A stretch of 64,000 nt of DNA from assembly GCA_037576195.1 (NCBI GenBank), contig CM075104.1, positions 21,592,211-21,656,210 on the forward strand, in the 5' to 3' direction. Made by a program: the position numbers and the translations under genes. The notes under the pieces were generated by a model. That model ran no database searches and had not been told where the DNA came from. It saw nothing but the letters and a program-made list of their open reading frames with translations. The number at the start of each line of letters is the position of its first letter. Within the stretch, counting starts at the first letter, position 1. The stretch is from Phytoseiulus persimilis. Lineage: Eukaryota > Arthropoda > Arachnida > Mesostigmata > Phytoseiidae. Of this stretch, positions 1 through 12,733 are shown in pieces.

Positions 1-3000
1 CCCCGTGAGCAATGCCCTCCCGACCCCAGTGAAGGTTTGACAGCTCTCAGCTTAATGGCAAGAGAGTTCTGGCCCCCTCTTGATCTGACAGATCTTCAGA
101 TTCCGAGCGGAAAATGTTTCTGTGAGCTTTTGCTCTCGGTTTGTGATCTTCGAGGCATTCAATGTAAGTTGAAGTCTGAATGGTCGACACCAGAGTCAAT
201 GAGAGCGGATTCTGAAAGAGCTGATACTCATTCTTCGGGTCGGCTGCTGGGCAACGCATTCCATCAGCAATCGTACAAAAAGGCTCGAACGAGCATATGT
301 GATCGATCGAAGGTAATGTTTCCCAATCGTGTTATGGTATAACTTCCTCCAGGATGCATCTGTCGCGTATTCAAAGAAGAATCAATCCCAAAGATCGAGC
401 CGAATTCTTGAACCCACCTTTTTCATGTGAATGATTCCCTCATGTTTTAGCTTGCAACGAGCTCGGAGACGCATGAAGAGGCGTTAGTCGCGCCAGGGGC
501 CCCAGCGAGTCTCCGGTTCCCGCTAAACGCCGAGAGGGAGACCCAGCCAATGACTCCGCTTCAAAAGTGAAACGACTCTTACGTCGCCATTATGCAGGAC
601 CAAACTGAAGCGAAACATTAGTATTCAACGTCACTCATAACAGCAGCAGACTCTGTTTCGAGGTCGACAAGAGGGTCTTTGTCTGTACACTTCTCCGAAC
701 AGATGTTTGCCGAGAGCTTCCCCGAGGAGGGTTCCTGCTGTGTGGGATCGCGCTTCTCACGTCTTCATCATTCTTCCCGCGTGTCGGCTTGGTTTTGTCA
801 AGTTTGCCATCAACGGTGTTGTTGATGTTCGGCGCATTTTATAACCCCCCCCCCCCCCTCCCTTCCTTCTTAGTGTATCGAGAGTCATGACCAAAACGTA
901 CACAGAGGAAGCTCGGGCTCCGCGTTCCAAAGCCACTATCCAAAGAACGCGCCTTTATTACTTCAAAAACCGCCCTTAGCACGAAACGCAGTTGGCGATA
1001 GTACTATCTGCTGCAGACCGCGCTCTCGTAGCTACATTCTGAGGACTTACAAACCATGCACATAGGAGCTAATTCGAGAACTCCACTGGGAGTCTTTCAA
1101 TGAGCGGTACGCCGCGCGCAAACACAGCTCAGAGTTAAATCCATCGACTGCGCGTTTCTACTGCATGAATAGCCCTATTCGGTCCGCGTGCCACATCAAT
1201 GGCGACGCGGGGCATCGGACGAACCTCGTTGCGTGCGGAATTTGGCTCGGACTGCGTAGTCTTTTAGGTAAGATTACCCGCAGTCAAAGATCAACCTCAA
1301 CCACTGTGCCACACGGCTCCCAAACCCATGAATCGGACTTCTCCAGAATGGGATTTCGCATCGATCACACTCTGTGCCTGCCTCGCGCGTCAGAGCCCTC
1401 GACCGAGATCCGAACTGAAGTTTCAGCGGAATACTTGGCGAGCTCCCGTGAAACCTCGTGGTGAAAACACGGAACAGCTCTCGCTGCGAACTCGCCAAGG
1501 CAGCGGCACCTCCCCTCGGCGGTGCCGGAATCGTCAGTCACCGACATCTCGTGGCTGCACTCCGCAGTACCGCTGTTCGTCCTCTATTTTCTGGGTGGGG
1601 GGCAATGCTCCTGTGGAATGGTGAATAGAGCTGGCCAAGCAAGTTCATGCAAAGCAAGCTGTGACGATGCGAAACAAAGACGCAATACCCATCAAAAAGT
1701 CGTTATCCTAATCTTCTCGAGAAGTCAAGGTCGGCTACCTAATCATTCATGGGTTTATCACTCCAATTTCATACTTTGTGGAAACGTGTAACGCCGACTG
1801 TAACCGCGGTCGTTTCCCACACATAAAATGGAGCACGGAACGGAAATTACGCTGCGACGCCTGCTCGCGCTTTTCATCAAACTCCTACCGAACGTTGAGA
1901 TTCTCGCAACGCAGCGCTCGGCGGATACGGCTCTAACTTCCGCGTCTTATCAAGGAGCTCGATTCGAATTTGATTTCCACAAGTGGATGCATGTTTTGCA
2001 TCGCACAAGCGCGAACATTTGGGCTTTTCCCGAAATTGGGGAAAAGTTACGAGAGGAACAGGAAGCTTCATTCATCCAGCGAAATCTGGGAGAGGTTCGT
2101 TGTCAATTCAGGAACATAATAATTCGAGCTCGTCTCTGATCAGTTTCACTAATTTCTTGGGAATGCTCAGATACCGCTCCGCCTCGGAAAGGTGCCCCTG
2201 GACTGAGAAGTCAAGCTTTCACGGTTTGCGAATACAACTCTCTTTATTCGTTCGCCTTGCTAGAAGACCGGTTCTAGGTTCTCCTGCGCTTCTCCACTTT
2301 TCCTTGTGTCTCTTGCAGTCTTCACTGATTCTCCGATCGCAGTGATTACAACCGCACGCAGATCTGAAGGCAATCCTTGAGGATCGATGTTGAAGTTGAC
2401 TGACTGCGTACTTCATTGTCGCAGGGAGAGGGGGTGCTGACCTGGGAGCCTTGGACGACGTTGATTCTAGACTACCTGCCGTGGTCAAGAGGGCTAGCTC
2501 TTGCATAACTTGGGCGAACGCTCTAGAAATAACCAACCAACAAGGCAACAAAAAAGCGAACTCAGTCCCGCTCAAACTCAAAAGACTGCTCGTTCCGGTG
2601 GCGCCGGCGGCGGCAACGATGGCGGCTTTTGCTGGTCCGGCTTCCGTTCCCGATTCGGTTTCATTGAGGGTAGATGTGTGCAATCTACGTTGGGCCGTTC
2701 CGATTTTAACCGTACATCCGGGGGAACGGTAGTGCTGGGTAAACGGGAGAAGCCCAGGACAAATCGCCGACACCACGGACGTAATCATCCCTGCAAAAGA
2801 ATGAAATACTCTGATTAGGCCGCGTGAAACTGGCTGAGGTGACTTTCATCGATCCGGGTCGAGAGGCTCTTCTGAGGACACTGCCAAAATCGAGGCAGGA
2901 CTCGGCGTCAGGGCACGGAAATCTCGTTCTTTGAGCAACCAATCCGGTTCTTGGCCGCATGGACCGACGAGCATAATCGTCATCCTCTGCGATTCCTCAA

Positions 3001-3165
3001 AGGAGGTAATTGGGACCCGTGAAAATGGTGTCAGTGGTCATTCACTACCGGTGGCCCAAATGTGCTAAGGTGAATGACAGCTTGCATCTAAAAGTTGTTC
3101 ATCGAAACGAGGCTAAGGACAAGCCGGGAGATCTGCCAGTAGAGGACAACGTGTTAGGGTTCGAC
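1..3165. other. No supported gene
   Basis: Short open frames occur on both strands, but none has a recognisable domain or consistent flanking splice sites. A run of 14 C lies at 845-858. Nothing else is supported. Confidence 0.5.
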
Positions 3166-3520
3166 TTACTGTGAATCTGGTGCGGCTTCAGCTCTGGGGT
3201 CTCGATCTGCCCTGTGAAATGAAGAAGAGGTCAGGAAACGATGAATATGCACAGAGCGGACTTCTTTTTAGCCAAAACGTTCAATTGCGACCATTGCATG
3301 GCCTCAGTTCCGAACGAAACATCAAAAAATGTAGAACTTACACAGATCGTTTGTTGGCGAAGAGCATGTAACCGCATTTGCAGACTCCTGCATTGAAACG
3401 GAAACCAGTTTTCTTGCAGAAAGCATCGCAATCCATGCGTTTGATACCTTCTGCGTTGACTTGCGCCACGACGACGAAGAGAGCCAAGAAAATAGCCAGG
3501 GTTTTGACGAAGGGATTCAT
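3166..3520 (-). CDS. Two-exon secreted four-cysteine peptide, defensin-like
   Basis: Exon 1 is 3342-3520 and exon 2 is 3166-3211. The intron (3212-3341) has a GTAAGT donor and an acceptor behind a pyrimidine tract ending TTCACAG. The splice keeps a GTG codon intact and gives 74 residues, whereas reading through exon 1 alone stops at once. Residues 1-23 form a clear signal peptide (MNPFVKTLAIFLALFVVVAQ then VNA). The mature part holds four cysteines spaced C-x3-C-x10-C-x-C (core CDAFCKKTGF, then GVCKCGY). In arthropod defensins (CS-alpha-beta fold) C-x3-C and C-x-C are the second/third and fifth/sixth cysteines, so the first and fourth would be missing here. Exon 2 encodes a polar tail ending APDSQ. 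An ATAAAAG TATA-like site lies at 3704-3710. The gene model is well supported; an antimicrobial role is inference, and an unrelated short secreted peptide is possible. Confidence 0.72.
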
Positions 3521-6500
3521 GATTGAAGCACTCGTGAGGTTGAACGAAAGCGGAACGACGAATTGTCCCCCGGAAGGAAGTGTAGACAGATGGATAGATC
3601 AATGGAGCGAGTACCGTTGATGAACTGACCGAAGGGATCGGATGGATGTTCAGTACCTGAGACAATTAGAGGGAAGATGGATCTCGCCAGCCCGCCATGC
3701 CCGCTTTTATTGCGGATCCACTCCACCGTGGAGGCGGCGCCACGCATGCGCGACCGGATCGAGACGTAAGATGGGCACGCCCGCTCCATGACTTGATCAT
3801 CCTCAGGGAATGTCAAAGCGGCCTGGAAGCAGGTGTGAGGGTGTCTTTGACATTCGTCGCAGAGGTCAACATGCAGCGGCCGAGCGAGCAAGCAGAACTC
3901 GTTTAACCAAGCAGACAAGATGGAATTAACTCGGTCAGCCTCTCATAACGTTCTGCCGACGGCAGCTACGAACGCGGTTATTTCTTCAGCGGAAACGTTC
4001 CCCGATGCGGTAGCGGACGTCGCAGCTGGCCGGCCAGCGACGGGACGGCAGGAAGGAAGGCCGACGGGACGGCCAGTCTTGAGCAGGCGGGCGGGCGGGA
4101 GCTCGTAGCTAAGATCAGATATCATTTCGTCAGCTGTTAACATGAAACCAACGACCGCTATCGGCGCAGTTGGGCATCATTACAATCAGTAACGGCAGCA
4201 CCAAATCGGCAGAGGCGGCAGCAGCCTCGCATTTGTAGTACGAGAGCGCTTTGAACGTGGCGTCAGTAGCAAGCGCCGACTCATCGTAGTGTCCATCCGC
4301 AGCCAGCTATCCACCCCCTCGTTCGAGCTGAGCACACATTATTTCGGCTTGGAGTCAGTCCTTCCTTCCGTTCGAGATTCTTCTATCTGCGCTGTATCCC
4401 CACGGATGAGTTCGAAAACCCAGCTGACGTAACGGCGGTGCGAACCCGTGAGAGATCACTGGAGCTGCTGAAGAGGCTTTCGAAACCGTTCTGGAATGTT
4501 ATCGGCACGCTGTAGACGTCTTCGAGGGCCTCCAGGAGAGCTTCGAGGTAATACTAGGACGGACTTGATTCCGTCCATTGTGGCTCGCAAGTTAGCCACT
4601 CGGCTCATTTGGAATGTCATCGTCGAAACCTCGTCTAGGACGCCATAATGCTGCGAAACTGGATGGGCCGTGGGAACGGACCTGTCGTCGATACAAAGCT
4701 CATCGAGATTGTTTCTTATGACACTGTTTGACGCTGTGTTTGGTTTTGTCAGCGTAGTTCACGCTTTTCAAGACAATCCATGGATACCACGAGCACGAAA
4801 ACGCCAAGTTGGTCATCATCCGGACAATAGTCTCAATCAGGTTGTGAACTGATGTCGACGATGATGCGGTGGGAGCGCGCGCTTCGCCGTTGAGGAGGAG
4901 CTACCAGTCGGGCCAACAAGGGAGAGGCTATGTTGTGCTGCTGGTGAACTTTGCTCCGAGGGAGCCGCGGATCGTCAAACGCACTCGGAAGACGGTCATC
5001 TGTAAGCTGAGCTATATTGTTCCGTAATTCACGCACGAGTTGCCGAGACCAGCGCAAGATATGCTTGATGACACCGACCGACAACAAAGACCGCGCCTAT
5101 TTTTAGCGATGTGATCTTCAAGGTCAAGCTTGTGCGCAGTACTTCTCAACGTGGTTCTAACGATTGGGGACACGTTCGAACTAGTTCATTGGGTCGTTCG
5201 CATCTCCTGCAAGGAGATTTGGGGCCAATGTCTCAAGACTTTGCGCTCTCAGAGGTTCATCGGGCCTTTCGTCGCTGGCATCCATCTTTCACGCAGAGGA
5301 TCTCCACGAGAAGTTCCGATTTCGCAGAACCTTGGTCGGAGAAGTGATTGTTGCGGCAATTTTATTCACAAAACCACCATTGTTTCCCGTCGTGATGTGG
5401 TCACGATCGATTATTCGCTCTAGATTCGCTTTCCACCGAACTCGGGCAGCTTGGCGAACGGTCACGTGGGTTGCGGTCCTCGGGAAACCATCGAGTGACG
5501 GCATCAGCGCTATTGAGTTACCTCACTGCTTCTTCGTTGGACACTCATGCAGCGGGCGTGTCGGCGGGGAAACGGCTCCTGTAGCCCAAGAAACCGCTGG
5601 CGAATACCGCCGGTCGAGCACCTTACGAACCAGTATAAACCGAACACTATGAGCAAGAACAAGCCATCTATGAACGTGTCCAGTCCGCAAGAGAGGACTC
5701 AGGAGCTGAACGAGCGAGTGGGAAATTGTTGCGTTTGCAAGGGGAACTCTCGCGCAGGACAACAAAACATTGCTCGATAAGAATATCCGTAGTCGAGGAG
5801 GGACCTTCTCTCTACAACTCAAGGTCGCAAGCCGACAAGGCTCCCGGGGACACCCTGTTGTCGTACGTACGTGAGGTGGCAATAGCGAGACGACGAATGG
5901 CCGACCTCGTCGATTCTTTACTTCAACAGATGCGTGCCAATTCTCCACAGACGATCTCGATTCCTTATCGACTATTAATTTGAGTTTCAACTGCTGAGTG
6001 TTATAAATTCCGTTTGCAGCAGCTCCTCGCTCTATCCTGAATTGGGACGCAAGCCCGCGATCTGAGAACGATCGGCGCCCACACTTTGGGTTAGAGCAGA
6101 AACGTCAGAGCCGTCGGACGAAGCAACTGATCTGTTATTCCTCGTCGAACTCTTAGCGAGCGTATCCCGGCGATACCTTGAAATTAAATATCACGACTCG
6201 TTTAACCGGGTGTCTCGGGCTCCCTCCGGTGGCAATGCAAAACATCCGTCGCTCGTACGAGGATCGCAATCGAAACAAACCCATGCTGAGACGGCTTCCG
6301 TTACAATATCAACAGTTTTGGGATCTTCCACTCTAACAGATAGCGTTATCGTATTTCGCTTGATCCGAGTGGGTTATCAGAATTAGTCTCCCGCGAGACG
6401 CCGTTGAAGCGATTATTCAATCTCTCACGTGATCACATCCCGGAGTCGGTTACTGACAGCCGATTGGCCGAATCAGTCATGCGATTTTCGCTCGCGGAAT

Positions 6501-8219
6501 TGTATATTTACATCAGGCTACTCAGTCCTGCAGTGGTGATCTCGAAGACAGTGATTGCCGTCATATCCATGAGGGAACCAGCGGTAGTGTGGAGGAAAGG
6601 AAGCTTTCGACGAGGAGTCAGGCTCAGCCGCTCGGGATCTCTTCGGATTGGATTGCGGTTCGAACCGGGATGGAATCGCCGCCGCTCTAAGGAGTGATGA
6701 GAGAGAATATCCCACGACTGGGCGCTCGACGTTGGTTCGAACAAGAGTCGAGAGGAACGAGGAAGTTGCGGGGTTCACGGGGCAGTGGAGGAGGCGAGCA
6801 AGCGAGAATTGCTCAAGCGCAGTGAATGAACCAAATTCTATGAACTAGAAAAGAGGAAAATATAGGAGGCTCAGACGACACTTTTGGAGTGTCATCCATA
6901 TGTTGGAGCTCTCGAGAAATTCAATTTATTATACAGAAGTTCACATATTTCACATATATACCGTGAGCCTGCGTCACGGATATTTGCTGCTAGGTTGTTC
7001 GAGTATACAATTTCAGAAATTTATGGGAAGGGGGAAATGCAGTGATTCAAAAAGCGAGAATAGGTGGAAGGTGGTCATGTCGTTGATTCCGATTTTAGAT
7101 GTTGGGAGAGGTTGACCGATAGCTGGACGGGTGAGAACAAAGTTTCTCTGGCCGAAGCAAATACCCGAGCGAGAGGCGAGGGCGGAGAGGGAGCTTGTTG
7201 ATTCGATGTGAACTCCGTTGGTTGGGAGAGAAATTACAAAAACAATCACTCATGTGGGAACTTGTGACCGAGTTCGAATTCCTCAACATTGAACGGCATG
7301 TCGGAACTTCTGGAGCCATTTCAAGTGCATCCCACCGTCAAAATGGAAAACTTGTCGATTTCTCAGAAATCATGGACATTTCAGGGAGTGGAAAAAAACA
7401 CTCCCCGTCTATCCCCACCGTAGGATGTAATTGAGCTGAGCCCCAGGTCGTCCTCCTATCTTTGGCTCGAGGCCCATTTCGCGCTTCTTTGCGCAAACTG
7501 AGATACAGAGTTCTGACAGGCATATCAATCACAGGCTCCGCTCGAGATCCTTGATTGATGAGAATGAGAAAGATGCCTTGCCAACCAGATTATCTCTTCG
7601 ATGTAGAGACACAAATACTGTCACATACAGTCCCGTCAGAAGGTAAACGCTACGAAGTTCCTCCGAGTCAGCCATAAGCACTGAAGGCCTTTCCCCCGAA
7701 GACGTGAAAAACGTCCGATTGGGCTGGACGATGCTTTCGCCCAAACACACATTGCTGCTGAGCTCCGTGAAAGATCCCATGGACATTTTCGTGAGCCGGA
7801 AGTTCCCTCGATTGAATATGTTGACTGAATGAAGCCAAGCCTCCCAAGTTCGCTCTCAGTGCAAATGTCCGGGAAGCAGCCGAGGCGAATCGTACCCGAA
7901 GAGCTCCGCTCATTTTGGTGCGAATCCGCGGAGAGCAATGTCAGAACCGCTCCCCGAGCGCGATTTCGACCAGCTCATGCAGGCGGTTCACCCGTTACTT
8001 AACGCCACTCCGGACGCGTCCTCAGAGGGGTCTTCTAATCGTCCCAGATCCAGGATTCGAATCGGTCAGAACAAGATTATCGGAAATTCATGTTTATATT
8101 CCCTTCGACCCGGGCTTTTACTCTCCCCCTCAAAAAGAGTCGAAAATGCAAACACGCGATGAATGATCTCCTCCACCTGATTATTCTCTTGGGTTTCCGA
8201 GCGCGCGATCCTCGACAGG
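3521..8219. other. Intergenic, unassigned open frames
   Basis: Protein-like but unconfirmed stretches occur at 5640-5983 (+), 7195-7434 (+) and 7668-7913 (-). None could be joined into a consistent exon model and none matches a family I recognise. No repeats or RNA genes were recognised. Confidence 0.4.
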
Positions 8220-11200
8220 TTAAGATTCCTCCAACGAATGAACCAAACTCCTCATCGAGGTCCCACTGTGAGTCTTGTTTGGAGTAAAGCTCAGCTCGCA
8301 TCGACACCCGGTCTGGCCTGGCAGCGCCAGTCGTTGTAGGAGAGAAGAGAATATTTCCGCAACCTCAACTCCACATCTCGGCTTGATGGCGTCTGAGAGG
8401 CATGTAGAGTAACGTGTTGCGAGACTGAAAAAAAATCCATGAGATTTGAAACTCTCTCTACAGATATCTCTCCGTTCGCGTGAATAAAGCTGTCTGCTAT
8501 TGATCCTGTCTTACTGTGGTCACTTTCATAGTTTGTCGATGTGGCGCTCACAACTCACTCATTTTTGTTTGCACACTAGGAATTGCCCCGGCGAGAATGG
8601 ATTGGACTGGACGTCCCAATGTCATCAACGAGAACAATAGCGAGCAACAGACAATACAAGCCTTTGAGCGCAATAAGTGCTGCTGTACAGTGCGTTGGCA
8701 CACAGTGGTATTAATAAGTTCATCAAGTCGCGTGTTATTGAACAAATCTTGACGTTCCTTCGGTTCTGTGCGCCTGTTTCGAACTCCGATGATGCGTTGG
8801 CGATACATGCGCTTGTCCGAGAGCATCAACCGTGACATCAAAGGAGGAAATGGGATTCTCTCCATTGCCCATCCTCGCATCACGTAATCACTTACCAACA
8901 AACGAGGTCTCTCCGAGATTGTATTGGCTCTTTCGAAACAGCGTCGAGAGCCGAAACCAAATTCCTAGTGCAGTTGTTGTCAACATTCTCGAAGAGACAA
9001 CGTCCACCTTCGATGAAGAACTCCTGACGCTGGTGCGTCGCTTGGCAGAAACTCGCGTTCCGAGTGAACTCCGCTTCTTCCTGAGAAGAAGCACCTCGAA
9101 TGAATCCTCACACCCTTAACTCGATGACCGATCACGTCTGAGTCATGCTTTATTCCAACAGCGACTGTGAGGAACAGTCTCAAGTAATGACTCTTGGTGG
9201 GCAAGTTATTCTCTCACCTTGACGAGTTGAAGTATCTCATTCGTGGCCGTGTGACACATTGGAGCTCTGCCACGCAGACATCGGGGAACGTTGTGGAGTC
9301 TCGAGCAAAATGTGGCCATTTGTGGTCCCGTCCACCACGGAGATGAAGAGTTTGCCGTCGTCCACGGCAGAACTCCGAAAAAACATTCGTCGATTGATTC
9401 TCCCGTGCAGGTTGTGTACTCTGGAATTCGAGCGATTAATAAACGATGGAAATTCTTGGTTCCGGATGACCGAAGAGGACTGCCATCTTTTCTGACCTCG
9501 AATGCTTCCCCCACACCCCGTGCGAGCACTTCTTCCCTCATCCTTCAGACACTCACCGAGAGCCTCTTCGAGAATGTCGTCCGCTGGGGGCTTCTCGACT
9601 CCGCAAGTGTCGACAAGAATCTGCAAGAGCCGGCTGAGAATAGTTCCTTTCAAATCAGTGGGTCCTGTGGCTTGCATCCATCCCGAATCGACACAGGAAT
9701 CCTCGGCATATGCTGTCCCACAAATTTCTCGGATCGGGGCGGAGGAAAGCATCGAATTGAACTGTATGTAGCCCGAAGCCGCTTCAACACCGCACAGCGG
9801 CGTTACGGAATCCGCCAGGCAGATCCGGTACGCTCGATGGAGACTGCAAGTTTGTGGACGTCGATCAGCCCCTCCATGAATGTTTCCACTTGAAGTCTAC
9901 TCCGACGTTGATAAACCAGGATTACTGGCCGAAACGTATCATTTTTTCGTCCACGTTGCGAGTCGACGCAGCACAGAGTGTCTGACTACACAAGGCGCGG
10001 AGTTCTCGTCGGAGGGTACATTCGAGCGTTGCAGCCGAATTTCAGAGATAACGGAGATATCGTCCGGTACTTGCCAGCATGCTTTGCGAATTTTCTGTTC
10101 GTCTGTGGCGCTGACAAGCTTTTCCAGGGATCCGATGTAGTTTATCATGCACCCGTTGTCGAACTTCTCCCGAAGACAACTGGAGCTGTTGGCGAAATTC
10201 TCGCGTCTGGCGGCACCGTCAGTCGTCTGCGCACAAAGTCTCGAGGGTAAAACCACCTCATAACCTTTCTGGAAAATGAGAATTGCGGTTTTCATCCCAC
10301 CGATTCCGGAAGAAAGTCTCGCAGGGATAATGTCATCATTCCAGATTGGCGGAATCATGCTTAGGAAGCGGAGCAGTTGAGGGGTGGGGGAGGGGGGGGG
10401 GGGGGGGGGAGCAGAATAGATAGAGATGCAACTTCATGCAACACTCAGTTGGGATGCGATTGACTGCTTGAATGTGAGATTCTCTGGCAACAAGTAGGAT
10501 TCTTCGAGAGTCTAATAGTAAGCCGTAATCACCATGACTGCTCTGAGAAATCGTTGCGCTCCTTCTGGACAGTTCAGGGTCGCGTTTTTGACACACTGTG
10601 GGATCTGTGACACACGGTCACAGAGACCTTCGACCGCAGCAACGTCCTTCCAGAAGAAGGTACGGTCATCCTCAGCAGCGAAGAGAACGCTTCGGACACA
10701 CTTGTCGACCGCATTTTTGTCGCATCCATCTTCCGCTGATCCTGGGAATGGTCGAAACGCACACTGAGTTGATTTTCTGCCAATGTTCGCACAGCTTATT
10801 GATGCTCATCGTACACCATTTCTTTTTCGGTGACATCAGCGCTGTTTTCCAGAGTGAACGTGGCGCGATGCTCGATTCCGGGCTCGATCTGTGGCAATCC
10901 AAGTAGATTCTCTCCCCTTTCGCTGAGTACCCACAGCGAAGAGGGAAATGAGTAAAGAGGGGAGGGATCAGATGGGGAGATATTGCCGTCATTCTCAAAG
11001 TCGTAGTTTGTAGCCGACATTCGCAAGAATTATCGGCCTGGCGGTGTCGGTTGACACGGGCCGTGACGCAAAAGACGAGAGGTCACGACGGGCGCTTTCT
11101 CGCGTCAATCGAGACTCTACTGAGGAATACGGATGCGATTCTATTCGAAATTTCTTTCTTCCATGTAAATCACTAGTTTTCAGATAACCACGAACAACAA

Positions 11201-11464
11201 AGATCGCACACATCGGGTCTGACAAGATGAAAGCCAGGAAGGATCCCTTCGATCGATACGGGTCTATCTTCGAGAATTTCCATTCTCGCCTACAGGTCGT
11301 CGCGATCAGGAAGGGGCATCGATTTGAACTCAGAATCAGCTGTGGATACGGGGGGGACTCTCTAATACGCACGAAGCAGCAGACAACTCACCCGGAGCCG
11401 ATCCCCTGACTAGGGAAAGAGTACACAGGGACAGGAGACAGTGAGTCGACAAGAAGTGTCGCAT
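8220..11464 (-). CDS. Seven-exon secreted Cys-rich protein with duplicated three-exon module
   Basis: Exons in coding order are 11392-11464, 10533-10741, 10075-10268, 9557-9843, 9218-9420, 8896-9080 and 8220-8424. The joined frame is exactly 452 codons (451 residues) with intron phases 1,0,2,1,0,2. Exon 1 encodes a signal peptide (MRHFLSTHCLLSLCTLSLVR). Exons 2-4 form module copy 1 and exons 5-7 copy 2. Exon 2 and exon 5 share C-x3-5-[VI]D-x-C, x3-VL, then LC/FC, IPQC/VPRC and L-x-x-V. Exons 3 and 6 share SSC/GRC followed by DNGC/DNNC. Exons 4 and 7 share the pattern CLADSV/CLSDAI, P-x-CGVE. Exon 7 ends in the stop and looks like a shortened exon 4. Intron 3 is GC-AG (donor GCAAGT). The cysteine spacing recalls the arthropod 27-kDa haemolymph glycoprotein family (DUF1397), but that link is from memory and tentative. 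Exact phase agreement over six introns makes the structure strong. The protein is likely secreted; its function is unknown. Confidence 0.8.
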
Positions 11465-12733
11465 TGTGGAACGAGGATGTCTGCGATAATACATTCGCCG
11501 ACAACGGTGGAATACCACTGTGGTCACAGCTAAGAGAAAGAGCGAGGCGATGGGAGAGCACGAGATGACATGACTCGTGTCATGTAGAAAACTTCGAGAA
11601 CAAACAGTAACCTGACTCTCGCTGATCATTTTTGTCCACCTAGCCGTCTTAGCATGATTCGTCTTCCGCCTCAAATAATCGATTTCAGGAGCACAGGTTT
11701 GAGTTTGGCTCTTGTATTTCCACGGTTTTAATTGTCACCCGAACGCTCGGCGACGGACCGCCCGCCCACGACCAGTCGAAGCATGGTTCGAAGTCAAATA
11801 TCTCGTACGAGCCGCATATATGTTCGCAAACCCCTGGGGAGAGCTTCAGCTTTGACGACGGTATCCATAATAACTCGACGCCGGTAATGCTCGACCGGTT
11901 CAGCAAGGACCAAAGCGATCCGGCTACTTTTTACCGGCGTAAATCAGTTGAATGGTCGCCGCAAGTAACAGCACCGATGGAGTCCCGTGTCGTGATATTT
12001 CCCCGGATCTGAGCACGGCTCAGTGAGCTTCCTTCTGAAATAATTCGTTTGCCTGCTGCTTTGGCAGAGCTGATGAAAACACGGATCAGACTCAAGCCCA
12101 TGAAAAGAGCGAAGTAATATCTCCGGAGCTTCCGTGGCCGGTAATTGACCCCCGATGTCGCGCGAGTTCAGCGCCAGAGCCCTTTTCGATACCGCGCTCA
12201 GTCATCAATTCACGAGAGCCGGGGTTTATTGGGCACTGAAGCAACGCGTTTCTCCGGTGAGCCTCCGATTCAGAGATTCGCTCCTGTTGTAAGAAGTCTC
12301 CGACGTCAGGGACGTATGCATTAATCAGGATTGTATTGAACCAGCCGTCCAGTGAGAGCTGAAGACCTACAGCTGGAAGCGTCCATTTAGCCCGCTCGTA
12401 TCGTCCAAAGTCTCGCCGCGATAACGACGTCTGTTTCCTCGAGGAGTCTTCGAGACTGTCGCGTGCGCGTTCCTCGGAAATTGCTCCTGACGAGAGCTGA
12501 GCGAGCTTAGTTTCTGCGGTGAAACATCCACAGCAGACGGAACGAGGTTATTGAATGGCTTCGTGCAAACAACCGATCTTCTAGTGAGGAGCAGCGGGTT
12601 GAGGGAAATTCATGACTTCGGTTGAAACAATGAACAGAGCGATGAGACATGAGCTCTGCTCCTTTAGATTTGATATCACAGATGTTGAGGGAGAAAACAG
12701 CGTGGCGGGTGACTCCCCTGGACCTCGACCGTC
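11465..12733. other. No supported gene
   Basis: This is upstream of the secreted Cys-rich gene and presumably contains its promoter. I saw no clear TATA box next to the start codon and no other convincing feature. Confidence 0.45.

Noticed and set aside
1215-1330. tRNA-like A-box and B-box on the minus strand
   Set aside because: The spacing exceeds a tRNA and no cloverleaf forms. It could be an eroded SINE but is too weak to call.
6640-6690. GGTTCGAACCGG resembling a tRNA T-arm
   Set aside because: No matching D-arm or acceptor stem on either strand.
9291-9893. 200-codon plus-strand ORF
   Set aside because: It lies opposite exons 4 and 5 of the module gene, whose splice phases and repeats are mutually consistent.
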